This document shows positions 25,342-34,889 of a stretch of 64,000 bases of DNA, piece after piece. The DNA comes from Pyxidicoccus trucidator. GTDB lineage: Bacteria; Myxococcota; Myxococcia; Myxococcales; Myxococcaceae. Positions within the stretch are counted from its first letter, which is position 1. Each line of letters begins with the position of its first letter. Position numbers and translations under genes: made by a program. The stretch is taken from positions 62,001 through 126,000 of the forward strand of contig NZ_JAAIXZ010000028.1 in NCBI RefSeq assembly GCF_010894435.1, in the 5' to 3' direction. Below the pieces are notes generated by a model that was not told the DNA's origin, searched no databases, and saw nothing but the letters and a program-made list of their open reading frames with translations.

Positions 25342-26814
25342 ATGAGCCAGGACACGCCTCCCGCCACCGCCTCCGGACGTGACTTCTACGCGGACCTGAT
25401 GCGCGCCTCGCAGACGTCGCGCGCCGGGTTCCTCGCCGAGCGCGAGCGCTGGCTGCGCGGCGTGCCCGTGGAGGGCCGCGAGGAGCTGCTCTTCGAGTTC
25501 GAGATGCTCCTGCGCGCGGTGGAGCGCTACCTCAACCTCAACACCGTGGTGGACGCGCGCGACAGGCCGCTCGTCACCCGCGACTTCCACGAAGAGCTGG
25601 CGGACGTGCGCGACGCCATGGACCGCGCCCTGCGAGTCGCGCGCCACCTGCAGGACCCGGACAGCGACCAGAAGATGGTCTTCCGCAAGTACGTGGAGAC
25701 GCAGCTCGCGGACGACCGCATCCGGCGCGCCCTCATCGAGGAGGAGCTGGACCAGGAGACGCCGCCCGAGAGCCTCTTCGTGCTGCGCGAGGCCTTCGAC
25801 GCGCTGAAGAACCTGCTGGACCACCTGCTCAAGCTGCCCGTGGCCAACCTCGGCCTCTTCCAGGACGTGGGCAAGCTGGCCCTGCGCGAAATCGTCCTCA
25901 ACCGCTACTTCCGCCCCTTCCGCCCGCTGGAGTTCCGCGTCGAGTACGACCGGCTCAGGTCGGTCCGGCTGCTGGACACGCTGGGCGGCCTCCCCGAGGA
26001 CCAGCGCACACTCTTCTCCACCGTCTTCCTCGGCCTCTTCCGCCTGCTGCACTACCTGGCCTACGTGGACGCCGAGGGCCAGCCGCCGTACTCCCGCCGC
26101 GTGCGCGTGCTGCTGGCGCTGGTGCGCAGCGAGGCCAACTCGCTCGCCTCGTGGATGCACTCGGAGCTGTCGCCGAAGGCGGCCTCCAAGTCGCTGCAGG
26201 CCGCCACGCTGCGCGCCGCGCGGGACATCGCCCGCGAGACGGAGCGCGTGGCCCGCGAGGTGCTCGTCAACCTGGACCGCGACGTGGAGGCCCCTTCCCG
26301 CGCCGCCGCCGCCTTCACCACGCTGCTGCGCACGCAGGTGGTGGTGCTGGTGGAGACGCTCGCCCCCAACGGCGGCCTGGCCGACGGCGTCTTCGACGAG
26401 CTGATGAGCCCGCAGGACGCGGCGCTGCGGCTGCGCAAGGACTTGTGGGTCTACGCCCAGCTGTGCCGCACCGCGGAGACGCACCTGCGCGCCGAGGACG
26501 TGGCCGCCGCCGAGCGCGCGCTGGACGCCCTCAAGGCCTTCCTCGACTACTTCCACGCCGGCGGCTACCAGCTGCTGCGCTACGCGGACTACGACGCCTT
26601 CGACCGCTTCACCTCGCTGCTGGTGGAGCTGCCCTGGCCCCCGGAAGGGCCCGGCATCCGCGCCCGGCTCGCCGAGGACCTGCGCCGCTTCACCCAGACG
26701 CTGGAGTCCACCTTCCACGCCGTCAGCCGCCGCACCCTCCTGCAGGGGCGTGGCTTCGACCGGCAGGAGGCGGAGGCCCTCCGGGACCGCTTCCTCCCCG
26801 CCCCCGCCCGCTGA
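25342..26814 (+). CDS. Unknown helical cytoplasmic protein downstream of ruvB
   Basis: The 490-residue product has no signal peptide or clear membrane segment and is rich in Arg, Glu and Leu in long helical stretches (ERERWLRGVPVEGREELLFEFEMLLRAVERY near the start, many Ala/Glu/Arg heptads around 285-330). No catalytic motif was found and I recognise no family. It begins 19 bases after the ruvB stop in the same direction, so it is probably co-transcribed with ruvB; that link is the only clue to its role. Confidence 0.7.
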   Translation: MSQDTPPATASGRDFYADLMRASQTSRAGFLAERERWLRGVPVEGREELLFEFEMLLRAVERYLNLNTVVDARDRPLVTRDFHEELADVRDAMDRALRVARHLQDPDSDQKMVFRKYVETQLADDRIRRALIEEELDQETPPESLFVLREAFDALKNLLDHLLKLPVANLGLFQDVGKLALREIVLNRYFRPFRPLEFRVEYDRLRSVRLLDTLGGLPEDQRTLFSTVFLGLFRLLHYLAYVDAEGQPPYSRRVRVLLALVRSEANSLASWMHSELSPKAASKSLQAATLRAARDIARETERVAREVLVNLDRDVEAPSRAAAAFTTLLRTQVVVLVETLAPNGGLADGVFDELMSPQDAALRLRKDLWVYAQLCRTAETHLRAEDVAAAERALDALKAFLDYFHAGGYQLLRYADYDAFDRFTSLLVELPWPPEGPGIRARLAEDLRRFTQTLESTFHAVSRRTLLQGRGFDRQEAEALRDRFLPAPAR

Positions 26815-27287
26815 GGGCAGGACACCGGCGCCCTACCACCCCCACGCCCCGTGCGAGCACCTCTTCACCCGGGGTCGCTCCGGGGCCTGGTTTGCACCTG
26901 TCACTGCCTTGCGCTATTGACGCGCCCATGTTGCCTGGAAGACACGCTGCGGCATCGCGGGTCGGGCGAGGGGACGCGGATTCCGGGTTCTGACGAATCC
27001 CGGACATCGGTGTCGCGGTAGCGGGAGGAATCACCGGGCTTCACACAGGGGGGAGGGTGCCAGACCGGAACCGGCACCCGCCACGACGCACTGAAAAGGC
27101 GAGCCATTCCAAAGGGTTGACTCGCCTCAAGGCCCTTCGGGCTCCAGCCAGCAGGTCACGAGGTCGTGGCGTGCCGATTGCAGAATCAGCGCGTCGCGTC
27201 AGATCACTGATGAACGTTTCCGGGTCCAACCGGCGGGACCCGGACCGGAAGTCCCGCAGCACCGAGCAGCCACGAGGCGACACCAAC
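26815..27287 (+). other. 473-base gene-free stretch upstream of lpxC
   Basis: No coding potential with good codon bias was found here. It probably holds the lpxC promoter and a long leader. Features seen: a dyad around TCCGGG...CCCGGA near 26982-27004, and AGGCGAG (27097-27103) pairing with CTCGCCT (27121-27127) across a 17-base loop that contains TTGACT. A small hairpin GCCC-TTC-GGGC follows. None of these is a convincing known promoter, riboswitch or operator. Confidence 0.4.
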
Positions 27288-28232
27288 ATGCGACCGTCCT
27301 CCTACAACCAGCGCACCGTTTCCAAGACTGCCAGCCTGCAGGGAGTGGGACTCCACTCCGGCGCCAAGGTGACGCTCACCCTGCGTCCCGCGCCCGCCGG
27401 GCATGGCATCGTCTTCGTGCGCACGGACCTGCCCCGGCCGGTGAGCATCCCCGCGCTGGCGGAGTACGTGGTGGACACGGCGCTGGCGACGACGCTGGGC
27501 CGCGACGGCGTGCGCGTGGGCACGGTGGAGCACTTCATGTCGGCGCTGGCCGGCCTGGGCATCGACAACGTGCGCGTGGAGCTGGACGGGCCGGAGGTGC
27601 CCATCATGGACGGCAGCGCGGCGCCCTTCGCGGCCCTCGTCCACGAGGCCGGCGTGCGCGAGCAGGAGGCGCCCAAGGAGCTGCTCGTCATCCGCAAGGC
27701 CGTGTCCGTGGTGGATGGTGACAAGCAGGCCTCGCTCACCCCGTCCAAGCACTTCCGCATCAGCTGCACCATCGACTTCGAGCACCCCGTCATCCAGGGC
27801 CAGTCCTTCGACCTGGACTTCAGCGACCGGGACTTCTCGCGCGAAATCTCCCGCGCCCGCACCTTCGGCTTCCTGCGCGACGTGGAGAAGCTGAAGAAGC
27901 TGGGCCTGGCGCGCGGCGGCTCGCTGGAGAACGCCATCGTCGTGGACGAGGTCTCCATCCTCAACCCGGACGGCCTGCGCTTCCCGGACGAGTTCGTGCG
28001 GCACAAGATTCTCGACGCCATCGGCGACGTGTCGCTGTTCGGCCGCCCCGTCATCGGGCACCTGACGGCGTACAAGACGGGCCATGCGCTCAACCACAAG
28101 CTGGTGCGCAAGGTGCTGTCGGACCCGAGCTGCTACGAAATCGTGCCCGCGCGGCGCCGCGAGCTGGAGGGCCTGGACCTGGGCTTCACCGGCCTCGCGG
28201 GGGCGCTGGAGCTGGAGCCCCTCGTCGCCTGA
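27288..28232 (+). CDS. lpxC: LpxC, UDP-3-O-acyl-N-acetylglucosamine deacetylase
   Basis: The 314-residue product carries out the committed step of lipid A synthesis in the cytoplasm, removing the N-acetyl group with a Zn2+ ion. Visible motifs: QRTVSKTASLQGVGLHSG at the start, GTVEHFMSAL with a zinc His, the DGSAAPF loop, ISRARTFGFL, and HKILDAIGD with the second His and the Asp ligand. The late GHALNHKLV contains the catalytic His region. The frame opens at 27057; ATG 27288, with GAGG upstream, gives the normal length. Confidence 0.95.
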   Translation: MRPSSYNQRTVSKTASLQGVGLHSGAKVTLTLRPAPAGHGIVFVRTDLPRPVSIPALAEYVVDTALATTLGRDGVRVGTVEHFMSALAGLGIDNVRVELDGPEVPIMDGSAAPFAALVHEAGVREQEAPKELLVIRKAVSVVDGDKQASLTPSKHFRISCTIDFEHPVIQGQSFDLDFSDRDFSREISRARTFGFLRDVEKLKKLGLARGGSLENAIVVDEVSILNPDGLRFPDEFVRHKILDAIGDVSLFGRPVIGHLTAYKTGHALNHKLVRKVLSDPSCYEIVPARRRELEGLDLGFTGLAGALELEPLVA

Positions 28233-28279
28233 AGCCATTTCCTTGCAGGTCGGCTTTAGCTCGACTAGGACGCGAGCTT

Positions 28280-29377
28280 ATGCTCAAGCCCACCCGTGTC
28301 ATCCTCGCCGCTCTCCTGGCGGCCTCCATCACCGCCGGCTGTAACAAGGAGAAGGCGCCGGTCACCGCTCAGGGTCCGGCCGCCACGGCACAGCAGGCCA
28401 ACGCGGGTGAGCCCGCGCCCGATGCCGTCGTCGCGACCTTCGGCGACGGGCAGAAGATTACGTACAAGGAGCTCAACGAGAAGATCTCCGAGCCGCTCTC
28501 CAACCTGGAGAAGCAGAAGCACCAGCTGCGCAAGCGCGGCCTCGAGGGCATGGTGACCGAGAAGCTGGTCGATGCCGAGGCCAAGAAGCGCAACCTGACG
28601 CAGGAGCAGTACCTGAAGGCGGAGATCGACGACAAGGTCCCCGCGCCTCCCGAGGAGCGCATCAAGGAGGTCTTCGACGGCGCCAAGGGCCAGCTGCCGC
28701 CCGGGTCCACCTTCGAGCAGATGAAGCCGCAGATCGTGGACTTCCTCAACCAGCAGCCGAAGCAGGAGCGCGCGCAGGCGCTGTTCGCGGAGCTGCGCAA
28801 GAACGCGAACGTGCAGATCACCCTGCCCGAGCCCCCGCGCGCCCCGGCCGAGCGCAAGCAGGTGGCCGCCACCGGCGCCGCCAAGGGTGGCAAGGAGGGT
28901 GCGCCCATCACCATCGTCGAGTTCAGCGACTTCGAGTGCCCGTTCTGCAGCCGCGCCAACCCGGCCGTGGACCAGGTCATGAAGGAGTACGGCGACAAGG
29001 TGCGCCTGGTGTTCCGCCACTTCCCGCTCGACTTCCACAAGAAGGCGCCGAAGGCCTCCGAGGCCTCGCTGTGCGCCGGCGACCAGGGCAAGTTCTGGGA
29101 GATGCACGACCTGCTCTTCGCCAACCAGCAGAAGCTGGACGTGCCGGACCTGAAGGCCCACGCCGCCACGCTGAAGCTGGACACGGCGAAGTTCGACAAG
29201 TGCCTGGACTCCGGTGAGAAGGCCTCCGTCATCCAGGCCGACCTGGAGGAAGGCAAGAAGGCGGGCGTGTCCGGTACCCCCGCGTTCTTCATCAACGGCA
29301 TCCTGCTGTCCGGGGCGCAGCCGTTCGAGGAGTTCAAGAGCATCATCGACGAGGAGCTGAAGACGGCGCAGAAGTAG
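28280..29377 (+). CDS. Lipoprotein with SurA-like N-domain and DsbA-like thioredoxin domain
   Basis: The 365-residue product begins with a lipoprotein signal (LLAASITAGCNKE, Cys 21). Residues about 50-175 resemble the helical SurA/PpiC N-terminal chaperone region (ITYKELNEKISEPL, VTEKLVDAEAKKRNL). Residues about 205-360 are a DsbA-type thioredoxin fold with the redox motif CPFC in EFSDFECPFCSRANP and the cis-Pro region GVSGTPAFFINGIL. It likely oxidises or isomerises disulfides of periplasmic client proteins, with the N-domain aiding client binding. The next gene begins 28 bases downstream. Confidence 0.85.
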   Translation: MLKPTRVILAALLAASITAGCNKEKAPVTAQGPAATAQQANAGEPAPDAVVATFGDGQKITYKELNEKISEPLSNLEKQKHQLRKRGLEGMVTEKLVDAEAKKRNLTQEQYLKAEIDDKVPAPPEERIKEVFDGAKGQLPPGSTFEQMKPQIVDFLNQQPKQERAQALFAELRKNANVQITLPEPPRAPAERKQVAATGAAKGGKEGAPITIVEFSDFECPFCSRANPAVDQVMKEYGDKVRLVFRHFPLDFHKKAPKASEASLCAGDQGKFWEMHDLLFANQQKLDVPDLKAHAATLKLDTAKFDKCLDSGEKASVIQADLEEGKKAGVSGTPAFFINGILLSGAQPFEEFKSIIDEELKTAQK

Positions 29378-29405
29378 TCGCGCGCGTCGACGGGGGACAC
29401 GGGCC

Positions 29406-30641
29406 GTGGCGTCGAAACCGAAGGCCACGCCTCGTGTCAGCGGTGAGCAGGCCTCGCTCGACCTCGAGCGGCCGCTCGCCGCCGGCCTGTCCCCCTCCCG
29501 TCCCCTCTCGGCCTGGTTCCACGGGCCCGAGGGGATGGTCCTCCTCCAGGAGCCCTCCGGGTTCGCCGGCTTCCTCGCCGGCAGCCTGGGGACGCTCTCC
29601 GTCGAGGAGGTGTTCGCCCACGTCCTGTCGGGCATCCGCAGCGGCCTGCTGGCCGTGCAGCACGGCACGGTGCGCCGCACGGTGTCCTTCCGGGACGGGC
29701 AGGTGGTGTTCGCCACGTCCACGGAGCGCTGGGAGCGGCTGGGCGCGGTGCTGCTGCGGCTGGGGCTGCTGACGCAGGCGCAGCTGACGCAGGCGCTGTC
29801 GCGGGTGACGCCCTCGCGGCGCATCGGCCAGGTGCTCACGTCCGAGGGCCTCGTCTCGGAGGCCAACCTCTACAGCGCCATGACGTACGTGGTGCGCGAG
29901 GTGGTGCTCAGCCTCTTCGACCTGGTGGACGGCAGCTTCCTCTTCATCGAGGGCCCCGCGCCCATGGCGGACGTGGTGAAGCTGCCCGAGCGCACGCGGG
30001 AATTGGTGCTCACCGGCATCAAACGGGCGGAGGAGCTGTCCCGCCTGCGCCGCCGCTTCCAGGAAGACATGCGCGTGGAGCCCGGCCCGGAAGGCGCTCT
30101 GCCCGGCGAGGCGCGCCTCTTCACGCGGCTGGGCGCGGGCGCCCCGCTGGGCGACGTGCGCGCGCTCTACGAGGGCGGGCCCTACGCCTTCTACACGTGG
30201 CTGGACGAGGCCGTGCGCGGCGGCCACCTGGTCGTGCGTGCCCCCGCGCCGCCCCCGGCCCCCGGGCCCGCGGTGGAGGGCATGGCCTGGGAGCTGCTGT
30301 CCGCCGAGGAGCGCTACAATCTGCTGCTGTCCCTCATCCACCGGGCGCTGCGCGACGCGGGCCGGGAGGAGGACTTGCTGCGCGGCTTCCTGGACTCGCC
30401 ACCGGCGGGCCTGGAGGACGCCTTCGCCGGGGTGACGCCCGGCCCGGACGGGCGGGTGGACGTGGCGCGGCTGGGTGCCAACCTCGCCGGGGGTGGCGAG
30501 GCGGTGGGGAGGGCCCTCACCCTGGAGGCGATGGACGCCATTGTCTCCTATGCGCTGTTTTCGGCGCGCAACGTGCTCCCTCCCGAGGTGGCAGAGAGGC
30601 TGTCCAACACCTACCGCACACTCCAGGGGGGACTGGCCTAG
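29406..30641 (+). CDS. DUF4388 (PATAN) domain protein
   Basis: The 411-residue product starts at GTG 29406. Residues about 55-190 contain the DUF4388 pattern: GSLGTLSVEEVFAHVLSGIRSGLLAVQHG, then FRDGQVVFATS, a helical segment LGLLTQAQLTQAL, and LFDLVDGSFLFIEG. The C-terminal half (about 280-411) is helical without recognised motifs. Such proteins are typical of myxobacteria and are connected with signalling and gliding control. It may be transcribed with the preceding DsbA-like gene and the following lipoprotein gene. Confidence 0.75.
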   Translation: MASKPKATPRVSGEQASLDLERPLAAGLSPSRPLSAWFHGPEGMVLLQEPSGFAGFLAGSLGTLSVEEVFAHVLSGIRSGLLAVQHGTVRRTVSFRDGQVVFATSTERWERLGAVLLRLGLLTQAQLTQALSRVTPSRRIGQVLTSEGLVSEANLYSAMTYVVREVVLSLFDLVDGSFLFIEGPAPMADVVKLPERTRELVLTGIKRAEELSRLRRRFQEDMRVEPGPEGALPGEARLFTRLGAGAPLGDVRALYEGGPYAFYTWLDEAVRGGHLVVRAPAPPPAPGPAVEGMAWELLSAEERYNLLLSLIHRALRDAGREEDLLRGFLDSPPAGLEDAFAGVTPGPDGRVDVARLGANLAGGGEAVGRALTLEAMDAIVSYALFSARNVLPPEVAERLSNTYRTLQGGLA

Positions 30642-30698
30642 GGGGCGCCCCGTGCCCACGTTCGCGTTCACGGCCTTAGCGGGCGGGGGACGAGCGAC

Positions 30699-31328
30699 AT
30701 GGGCGCGATGCGGAAGCTGGCGTGGGGACTCCTGGTGCTGAGCACGGCCTGCAGCGGCTCTCGCGCGGCGGTGCAGGACTCCCGGGGCGGGGACGTGGGC
30801 CTGGAGCAGGGCGTGGGCGGCTCCGGGACGGCGGGCCACTCCACCGCCCGCCGCTACGTGGACGAGGACCTGGGCTTCGAAATCATCCGGCCCACGGCGG
30901 ACTGGCAGCTCGACGAGACGAACGAGCGCACGCCGGAGGGGCTCTCCATTCCCGTCATCCTCCGCCACAACACCTCCGGGGCGCAGGTGGTGCTCCAGGT
31001 GGCCCCGGCGGTGGCGTCTCCCACCCAGTTCGCGGAGCGGCTGACGGAGGGGCTGCGCCAGCAGCCGGGCTTCACCACCACGGACCCGGCGCCGATTCCG
31101 CTGTCGGAGAACGCGGTGGGCTTCGACTTCCAGGTGGGGGACTCGGTGCTGGGCCGCGTCGCCGTGCGCGAGGGCCGGCCGGGCCGCGTCCTGATGATGC
31201 TGGCCACGTGGCCCGCGGAGTCGCCGGACGGCGTCACCCAGAGCGTGGACGCCCTCATCGCCGGCGTCCGTCCGCTGCCCGGGCCGGAGCAGACTCCGGC
31301 CACGGTGTCCCAGGCGCCGCGCCGCTAG
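30699..31328 (+). CDS. Lipoprotein with PsbP/DcrB-like C-terminal region
   Basis: The 209-residue product begins MGAMRKLAWGLLVLSTACSGS, a lipoprotein signal. From about residue 45 it has the pattern of PsbP/DcrB-like proteins: YVDEDLGFEIIRPTADWQL, then alternating strands and a helix with SPTQFAERLTEGLRQ. No enzymatic motif is present. ATG 30708 is an alternative start three codons in. It ends 25 bases before the end of the convergent pepA gene. Confidence 0.65.
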   Translation: MGAMRKLAWGLLVLSTACSGSRAAVQDSRGGDVGLEQGVGGSGTAGHSTARRYVDEDLGFEIIRPTADWQLDETNERTPEGLSIPVILRHNTSGAQVVLQVAPAVASPTQFAERLTEGLRQQPGFTTTDPAPIPLSENAVGFDFQVGDSVLGRVAVREGRPGRVLMMLATWPAESPDGVTQSVDALIAGVRPLPGPEQTPATVSQAPRR

Positions 31329-31353
31329 ACGCGCCCCAGTCCAGACGGCGTTG

Positions 31354-32952
31354 CTACCGCGCGGCCTTGCGCGCGGCCTTCTTCGCCGGCTTGGGAGCGG
31401 GCGTCGCGGGCTCGTAGGCCTCGGGGTTGGAGGCCATCGTCTCCGTGCGCAGCCGCACCCACTCCACCAGCGTGCGCAGACCCGAGCCCGTGCCACCCTT
31501 GCTCAGGTAGCCGCGCTCCTTGGGGCTGTTGGACGGGCCGGCGATGTCCAGGTGCACCCACGGCGTGTCCCCGACGAACTCCTTGAGGAAGAGGGCGGCG
31601 TTGATGGAGCCGCCCCAGCGCTCGCCGGAGTTCTTCATGTCGGCGACCTCGGAGCGCAGCGCGTCCTTCTGCAGCTCCGTCACCGGCAGGCGCCACATCT
31701 CCTCGCCCGCGGTGCGCGCGGACTGGAGCACCTCGTTCACCGTGCCGTCGTGGTCGCCGAAGGCGCCGACGATGTAGTTGCCCAGGGCGATGATGCAGGC
31801 GCCCGTCAGCGTGGCCAGGTCGATGACGGCGGACGGCTTGTGCTCGACGGCCCAGGTGAGCATGTCGCCCAGCACCAGGCGGCCCTCCGCGTCCGTGTTG
31901 GTGATCTCCACCGTCTTGCCCAGGCGCGAGGTGAGGATGTCGCCCGGCTTGTACGCGGTGCCCGAGGGCATGTTCTCGCACGCGCCGATGAAGGCGTGCA
32001 CGGGGAAGGGCGGCTTGAGCGCGGCGATGACCTTCATGGCGCCCAGCACCGCGGCCGAGCCCGCCATGTCCGTCTTCATCTCCACCATGCCCTCGGTGGG
32101 CTTGAGGGACAGGCCGCCCGAGTCGAACGTAATCGCCTTGCCCACCAGCGCCAGCGGCGCGCGCTTCGCGTCGCGCGCGTTCTTCGGCGTGTAGACGACG
32201 TGGATGAGGCGCGGCTCCTCGGCGCTCCCGGCGGTGACGCCCAGGAACATGCCCATGTTGAGCTTCTCGATTTCACGCCGGCCGCCGATGGTGACCTGCA
32301 GGCCGCCTTCCTTCGCCGCCTGCCGCGCGGCCTCGGCCAGCACGGTGGGCGTCACCGCGTTGGGCGGCTCGTTGACCAGGTCTCGCGCCCAGTTGGTGGC
32401 GTCCGCCACGCGCTTCGCCAGGGCCAGCGCGTCCTCCAGGCCCTTCGACTTCTCTCCGCCGTCGGGCAGCACCAGGGAGACCTTGCTCACCTTCGCCGGG
32501 TTCTTGTCCTCGCGGGCGGAGGACTTGTACTTGTCGAAGCGGTAGGCGCCCAGCGCCAGGCCCTCCACCACCGCGCGCACCGTGTTCTCCGCCGCGTCCG
32601 TGGCCGGCAGGACGAAGGCCACCGAGCCCGCCTTCAGCCGCAGCGCGGCCTTCACCGCGCGCCCGGCGGCCAGGCGCAGCACCTCCGGGTGGAAGCGGGC
32701 GCGGTTGCCCAGCCCCAGCAGCAGCACGCGCTCCGCGGTGGCGCGGCCATGCGTGTGGATGAGGAAGGACTGCTCGGCCTTGGCCTTGAAGCCCTCCTGG
32801 GCGGCGGCGCCGCGCAGGCGTCCCTCCAGGGCGGAGTCGGCCGCGGCCAGGGAGGACGGGGCGGTGTCCGCCAGCTCGCCCTCGAAGAGCGGGATGACGA
32901 GCAGCTCGCCGCTTGCCTTCGTGACGTCGCCGGAGACGAAGCTGAAATTCAT
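31354..32952 (-). CDS. pepA: Leucyl aminopeptidase (M17 family)
   Basis: The 532-residue product is a cytosolic M17 aminopeptidase that removes N-terminal residues using two metal ions. The C-terminal catalytic half has KAITFDSGGLSLKP (metal-binding Lys and Asp), EMKTDMAGSAAVLG and the family signature NTDAEGRL. The N-terminal third is the less conserved macro-like domain. An Ala/Lys-rich tail (KPAKKAARKAAR) is added at the C-terminus. It is divergent from the phospholipase-C-like gene. Confidence 0.93.
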   Translation of the reverse strand: MNFSFVSGDVTKASGELLVIPLFEGELADTAPSSLAAADSALEGRLRGAAAQEGFKAKAEQSFLIHTHGRATAERVLLLGLGNRARFHPEVLRLAAGRAVKAALRLKAGSVAFVLPATDAAENTVRAVVEGLALGAYRFDKYKSSAREDKNPAKVSKVSLVLPDGGEKSKGLEDALALAKRVADATNWARDLVNEPPNAVTPTVLAEAARQAAKEGGLQVTIGGRREIEKLNMGMFLGVTAGSAEEPRLIHVVYTPKNARDAKRAPLALVGKAITFDSGGLSLKPTEGMVEMKTDMAGSAAVLGAMKVIAALKPPFPVHAFIGACENMPSGTAYKPGDILTSRLGKTVEITNTDAEGRLVLGDMLTWAVEHKPSAVIDLATLTGACIIALGNYIVGAFGDHDGTVNEVLQSARTAGEEMWRLPVTELQKDALRSEVADMKNSGERWGGSINAALFLKEFVGDTPWVHLDIAGPSNSPKERGYLSKGGTGSGLRTLVEWVRLRTETMASNPEAYEPATPAPKPAKKAARKAAR

Positions 32953-33087
32953 GGGCCGATGAGCTCCTGAACGGATGGAAGGGGATGCAGAAGGTCGCGG
33001 ACTGTAACGCCCACCCTGTTGCGCGCAAAGCGCTCGATTTCATTCGAGCATTGCAATGACGGGGTGCACTGGATAGCAGTGTGGGGA

Positions 33088-33981
33088 ATGCCCACGTTGC
33101 TCATGCATCTGACCGCCATCGAACGGATGGCCGCCAATCCGGGAGACCTTCCGGCGGACTGGGTGCGCGCGCTCGCGGAGGACCTGCCGTATGCGCGCTT
33201 CGGCGCGGCGCTGCCGGACCTGCCGCTGTGTGAAGGCGTGCGCGGCGGGCTGTCGGCCTTCCTTCCGGAGCGGGAGCCGCCCCTCTTCGCCCGGCTGTAC
33301 CACGAGCGCGCGCCGGTGGGCTTCGGCCTGAAGATGGCGGAGCTCGTGGCCACCGGTGCGCTGGTGGGCAACGAGGCGGGGCTCGCGCTGCTGGCGGGCT
33401 ACTTCACGCACCTGTGCATCGACCGGCGGCTGTACCCCGTCGTCGACAGGCTGGTGCACCGCCACCGCCGCCGCGGCGAGCGAGCGCGCGACGCGCACCG
33501 TGAAATCGAGTGGGCGCAGACGCTCTTCTACCTGCGCGAGCTGCACGGCGTGGACCTGCTGGGCACGCCCCGGCTGCGCGAGAAGTGTCAGGTGGTGAAG
33601 AGTCCGGGCTTCCCGTGGCGGGGCATCGGTCGCGGCATCTACGAGCTGGTGCGCCTGTCGTCGCAGGAGCGCGTGGGCCAGGCCCCGTCCAAGGCGGACG
33701 TGGATGGCTGGGTGCGCGGGCTGTACATCTCCGGACTCTTCCTCTCCAGCCCGGTGGGCCGCGCGCGCGCGCTGCCGGCGTACGCGCACCTGTCCTTCCA
33801 GGAGCTGTACCGCAACGACGCCTTCGACTTCTCCGGAGAGGTGGAAGGTGCGCTGGAGTCGGCGCGTGGCGTGCTGCGCAGGTTGCACGGCTACATGGCG
33901 AGGGGCACCTTCACGCCACGTACGCGTGCGCGCTTCCTCGAGGTGTTCCCCGAGGGCACGCTGGGCGCGTGTGCCGCATAG
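33088..33981 (+). CDS. Zinc-dependent phospholipase C-like protein
   Basis: The 297-residue product resembles the zinc-dependent phospholipase C-like family: an early MHLTAIERM with a His, then a helical bundle with LLAGYFTHLCIDRRLYP (the HLxxD metal motif) and repeated His/Asp residues (HRHRR, DAHREIEW). No signal peptide is seen. The start is uncertain: ATG 33088 is used, ATG 33103 starts MHLTAIE, and the frame is open to 33019. Activity on phospholipid is inferred from family likeness only. Confidence 0.6.
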   Translation: MPTLLMHLTAIERMAANPGDLPADWVRALAEDLPYARFGAALPDLPLCEGVRGGLSAFLPEREPPLFARLYHERAPVGFGLKMAELVATGALVGNEAGLALLAGYFTHLCIDRRLYPVVDRLVHRHRRRGERARDAHREIEWAQTLFYLRELHGVDLLGTPRLREKCQVVKSPGFPWRGIGRGIYELVRLSSQERVGQAPSKADVDGWVRGLYISGLFLSSPVGRARALPAYAHLSFQELYRNDAFDFSGEVEGALESARGVLRRLHGYMARGTFTPRTRARFLEVFPEGTLGACAA

Positions 33982-34106
33982 CGTCGGCCCGGACTGACGC
34001 GTTTCCCGCAACTCCTCGCGCGCAGGGCAGGCATCCTGGCGAGCATTCTTCCCAGGGGGGAATGCCGCTGTCCGAACCAGGGGACCGCTCCTATCCTCGT
34101 GAAGGA

Positions 34107-34889
34107 ATGACGGTCCTACTCCTCATGATGGCGGGCGGCCTCGCGGGCTCTCTCGGGGCGATGCTTGGCATCGGAGGAGGCATCGTCCTGGTCCCCGCGC
34201 TGGTGTTGCTGTTCGGTATCCCCCTGGAAGAGGCGGTGCCCGCGAGCCTCATGTGCGTGGTGGCCAACTCGTGCGCGGCGGCCGCGGGCTACGTGCACAA
34301 CCACCTGAGCGACATCCGGCTGGGGCTGACGCTGGAGCTGGCCACGGTGATGGGCGCCATCGTTGGCGGGCTGGTGGCGGCGATGGTTGCTCCGGCGATG
34401 GTGGCCGTGGTGTTCGGCCTCTTCACCCTCTACGTCGCCCTGCAGATGATGCTGCTGTGCTCTCCGCGGCAGGAGCCGGCGACGCTGAGTGACTACACGC
34501 CGACGAACTACCCGCTGGGCATCTCCGGCTCCTTCGTCGCGGGCGGGCTGTCCTCGCTGCTGGGCGTGGGCGGAGGCCCACTGAAGGTGCCGCTGATGAG
34601 CTACGGCATGCGGGTGCCGTTCAAGGTGGCCAGCGCCACCAGCAACCTGATGATTGGCGTGACGGGGGCCGCGAGCGTGGCGGCCTACGCACTCCGCGGG
34701 CACCTGAAGCTGGCGCTGGTGTCCCCGCTGGTGGTGGGGGTCCTGGTTGGCGCGTACGTCGGCGGCAGGCTGATGCCGAAGATGCCCACGGCGGTGCTGA
34801 AGAAGCTCTTCGCCGTGGTGCTGCTGGTGGTCGCGAGCCAGATGCTGTGGAAGGGAGGGGCGGGACTGTGGCCGAGCATGGTGAAATGA
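34107..34889 (+). CDS. TSUP family permease (TauE/SafE-like sulfite/organosulfur exporter)
   Basis: The 260-residue integral membrane protein has about eight hydrophobic segments in two similar halves. Each half begins with a Gly-rich motif: GSLGAMLGIGGGIVLVP near residue 12 and GGLSSLLGVGGGPLKVP near 145. This is the TSUP/TauE signature; characterised members move sulfite, sulfoacetate or related anions out of the cell. GAAGGA-like bases precede the ATG closely. Its stop overlaps the start of the DUF1634 gene (ATGA), so the two products probably work together. Confidence 0.88.
   Translation: MTVLLLMMAGGLAGSLGAMLGIGGGIVLVPALVLLFGIPLEEAVPASLMCVVANSCAAAAGYVHNHLSDIRLGLTLELATVMGAIVGGLVAAMVAPAMVAVVFGLFTLYVALQMMLLCSPRQEPATLSDYTPTNYPLGISGSFVAGGLSSLLGVGGGPLKVPLMSYGMRVPFKVASATSNLMIGVTGAASVAAYALRGHLKLALVSPLVVGVLVGAYVGGRLMPKMPTAVLKKLFAVVLLVVASQMLWKGGAGLWPSMVK

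Noticed and set aside
28245..28273. Sigma-70-like promoter TTGCAG-N17-TAGGAC before the SurA/DsbA lipoprotein gene
   Set aside because: The -10 matches poorly and would start transcription at the start codon; read-through from lpxC is as likely.
31351..32970. 539-codon plus-strand open frame opposite pepA
   Set aside because: No recognisable motif and biased composition; the opposite strand has the M17 signature NTDAEGRL.
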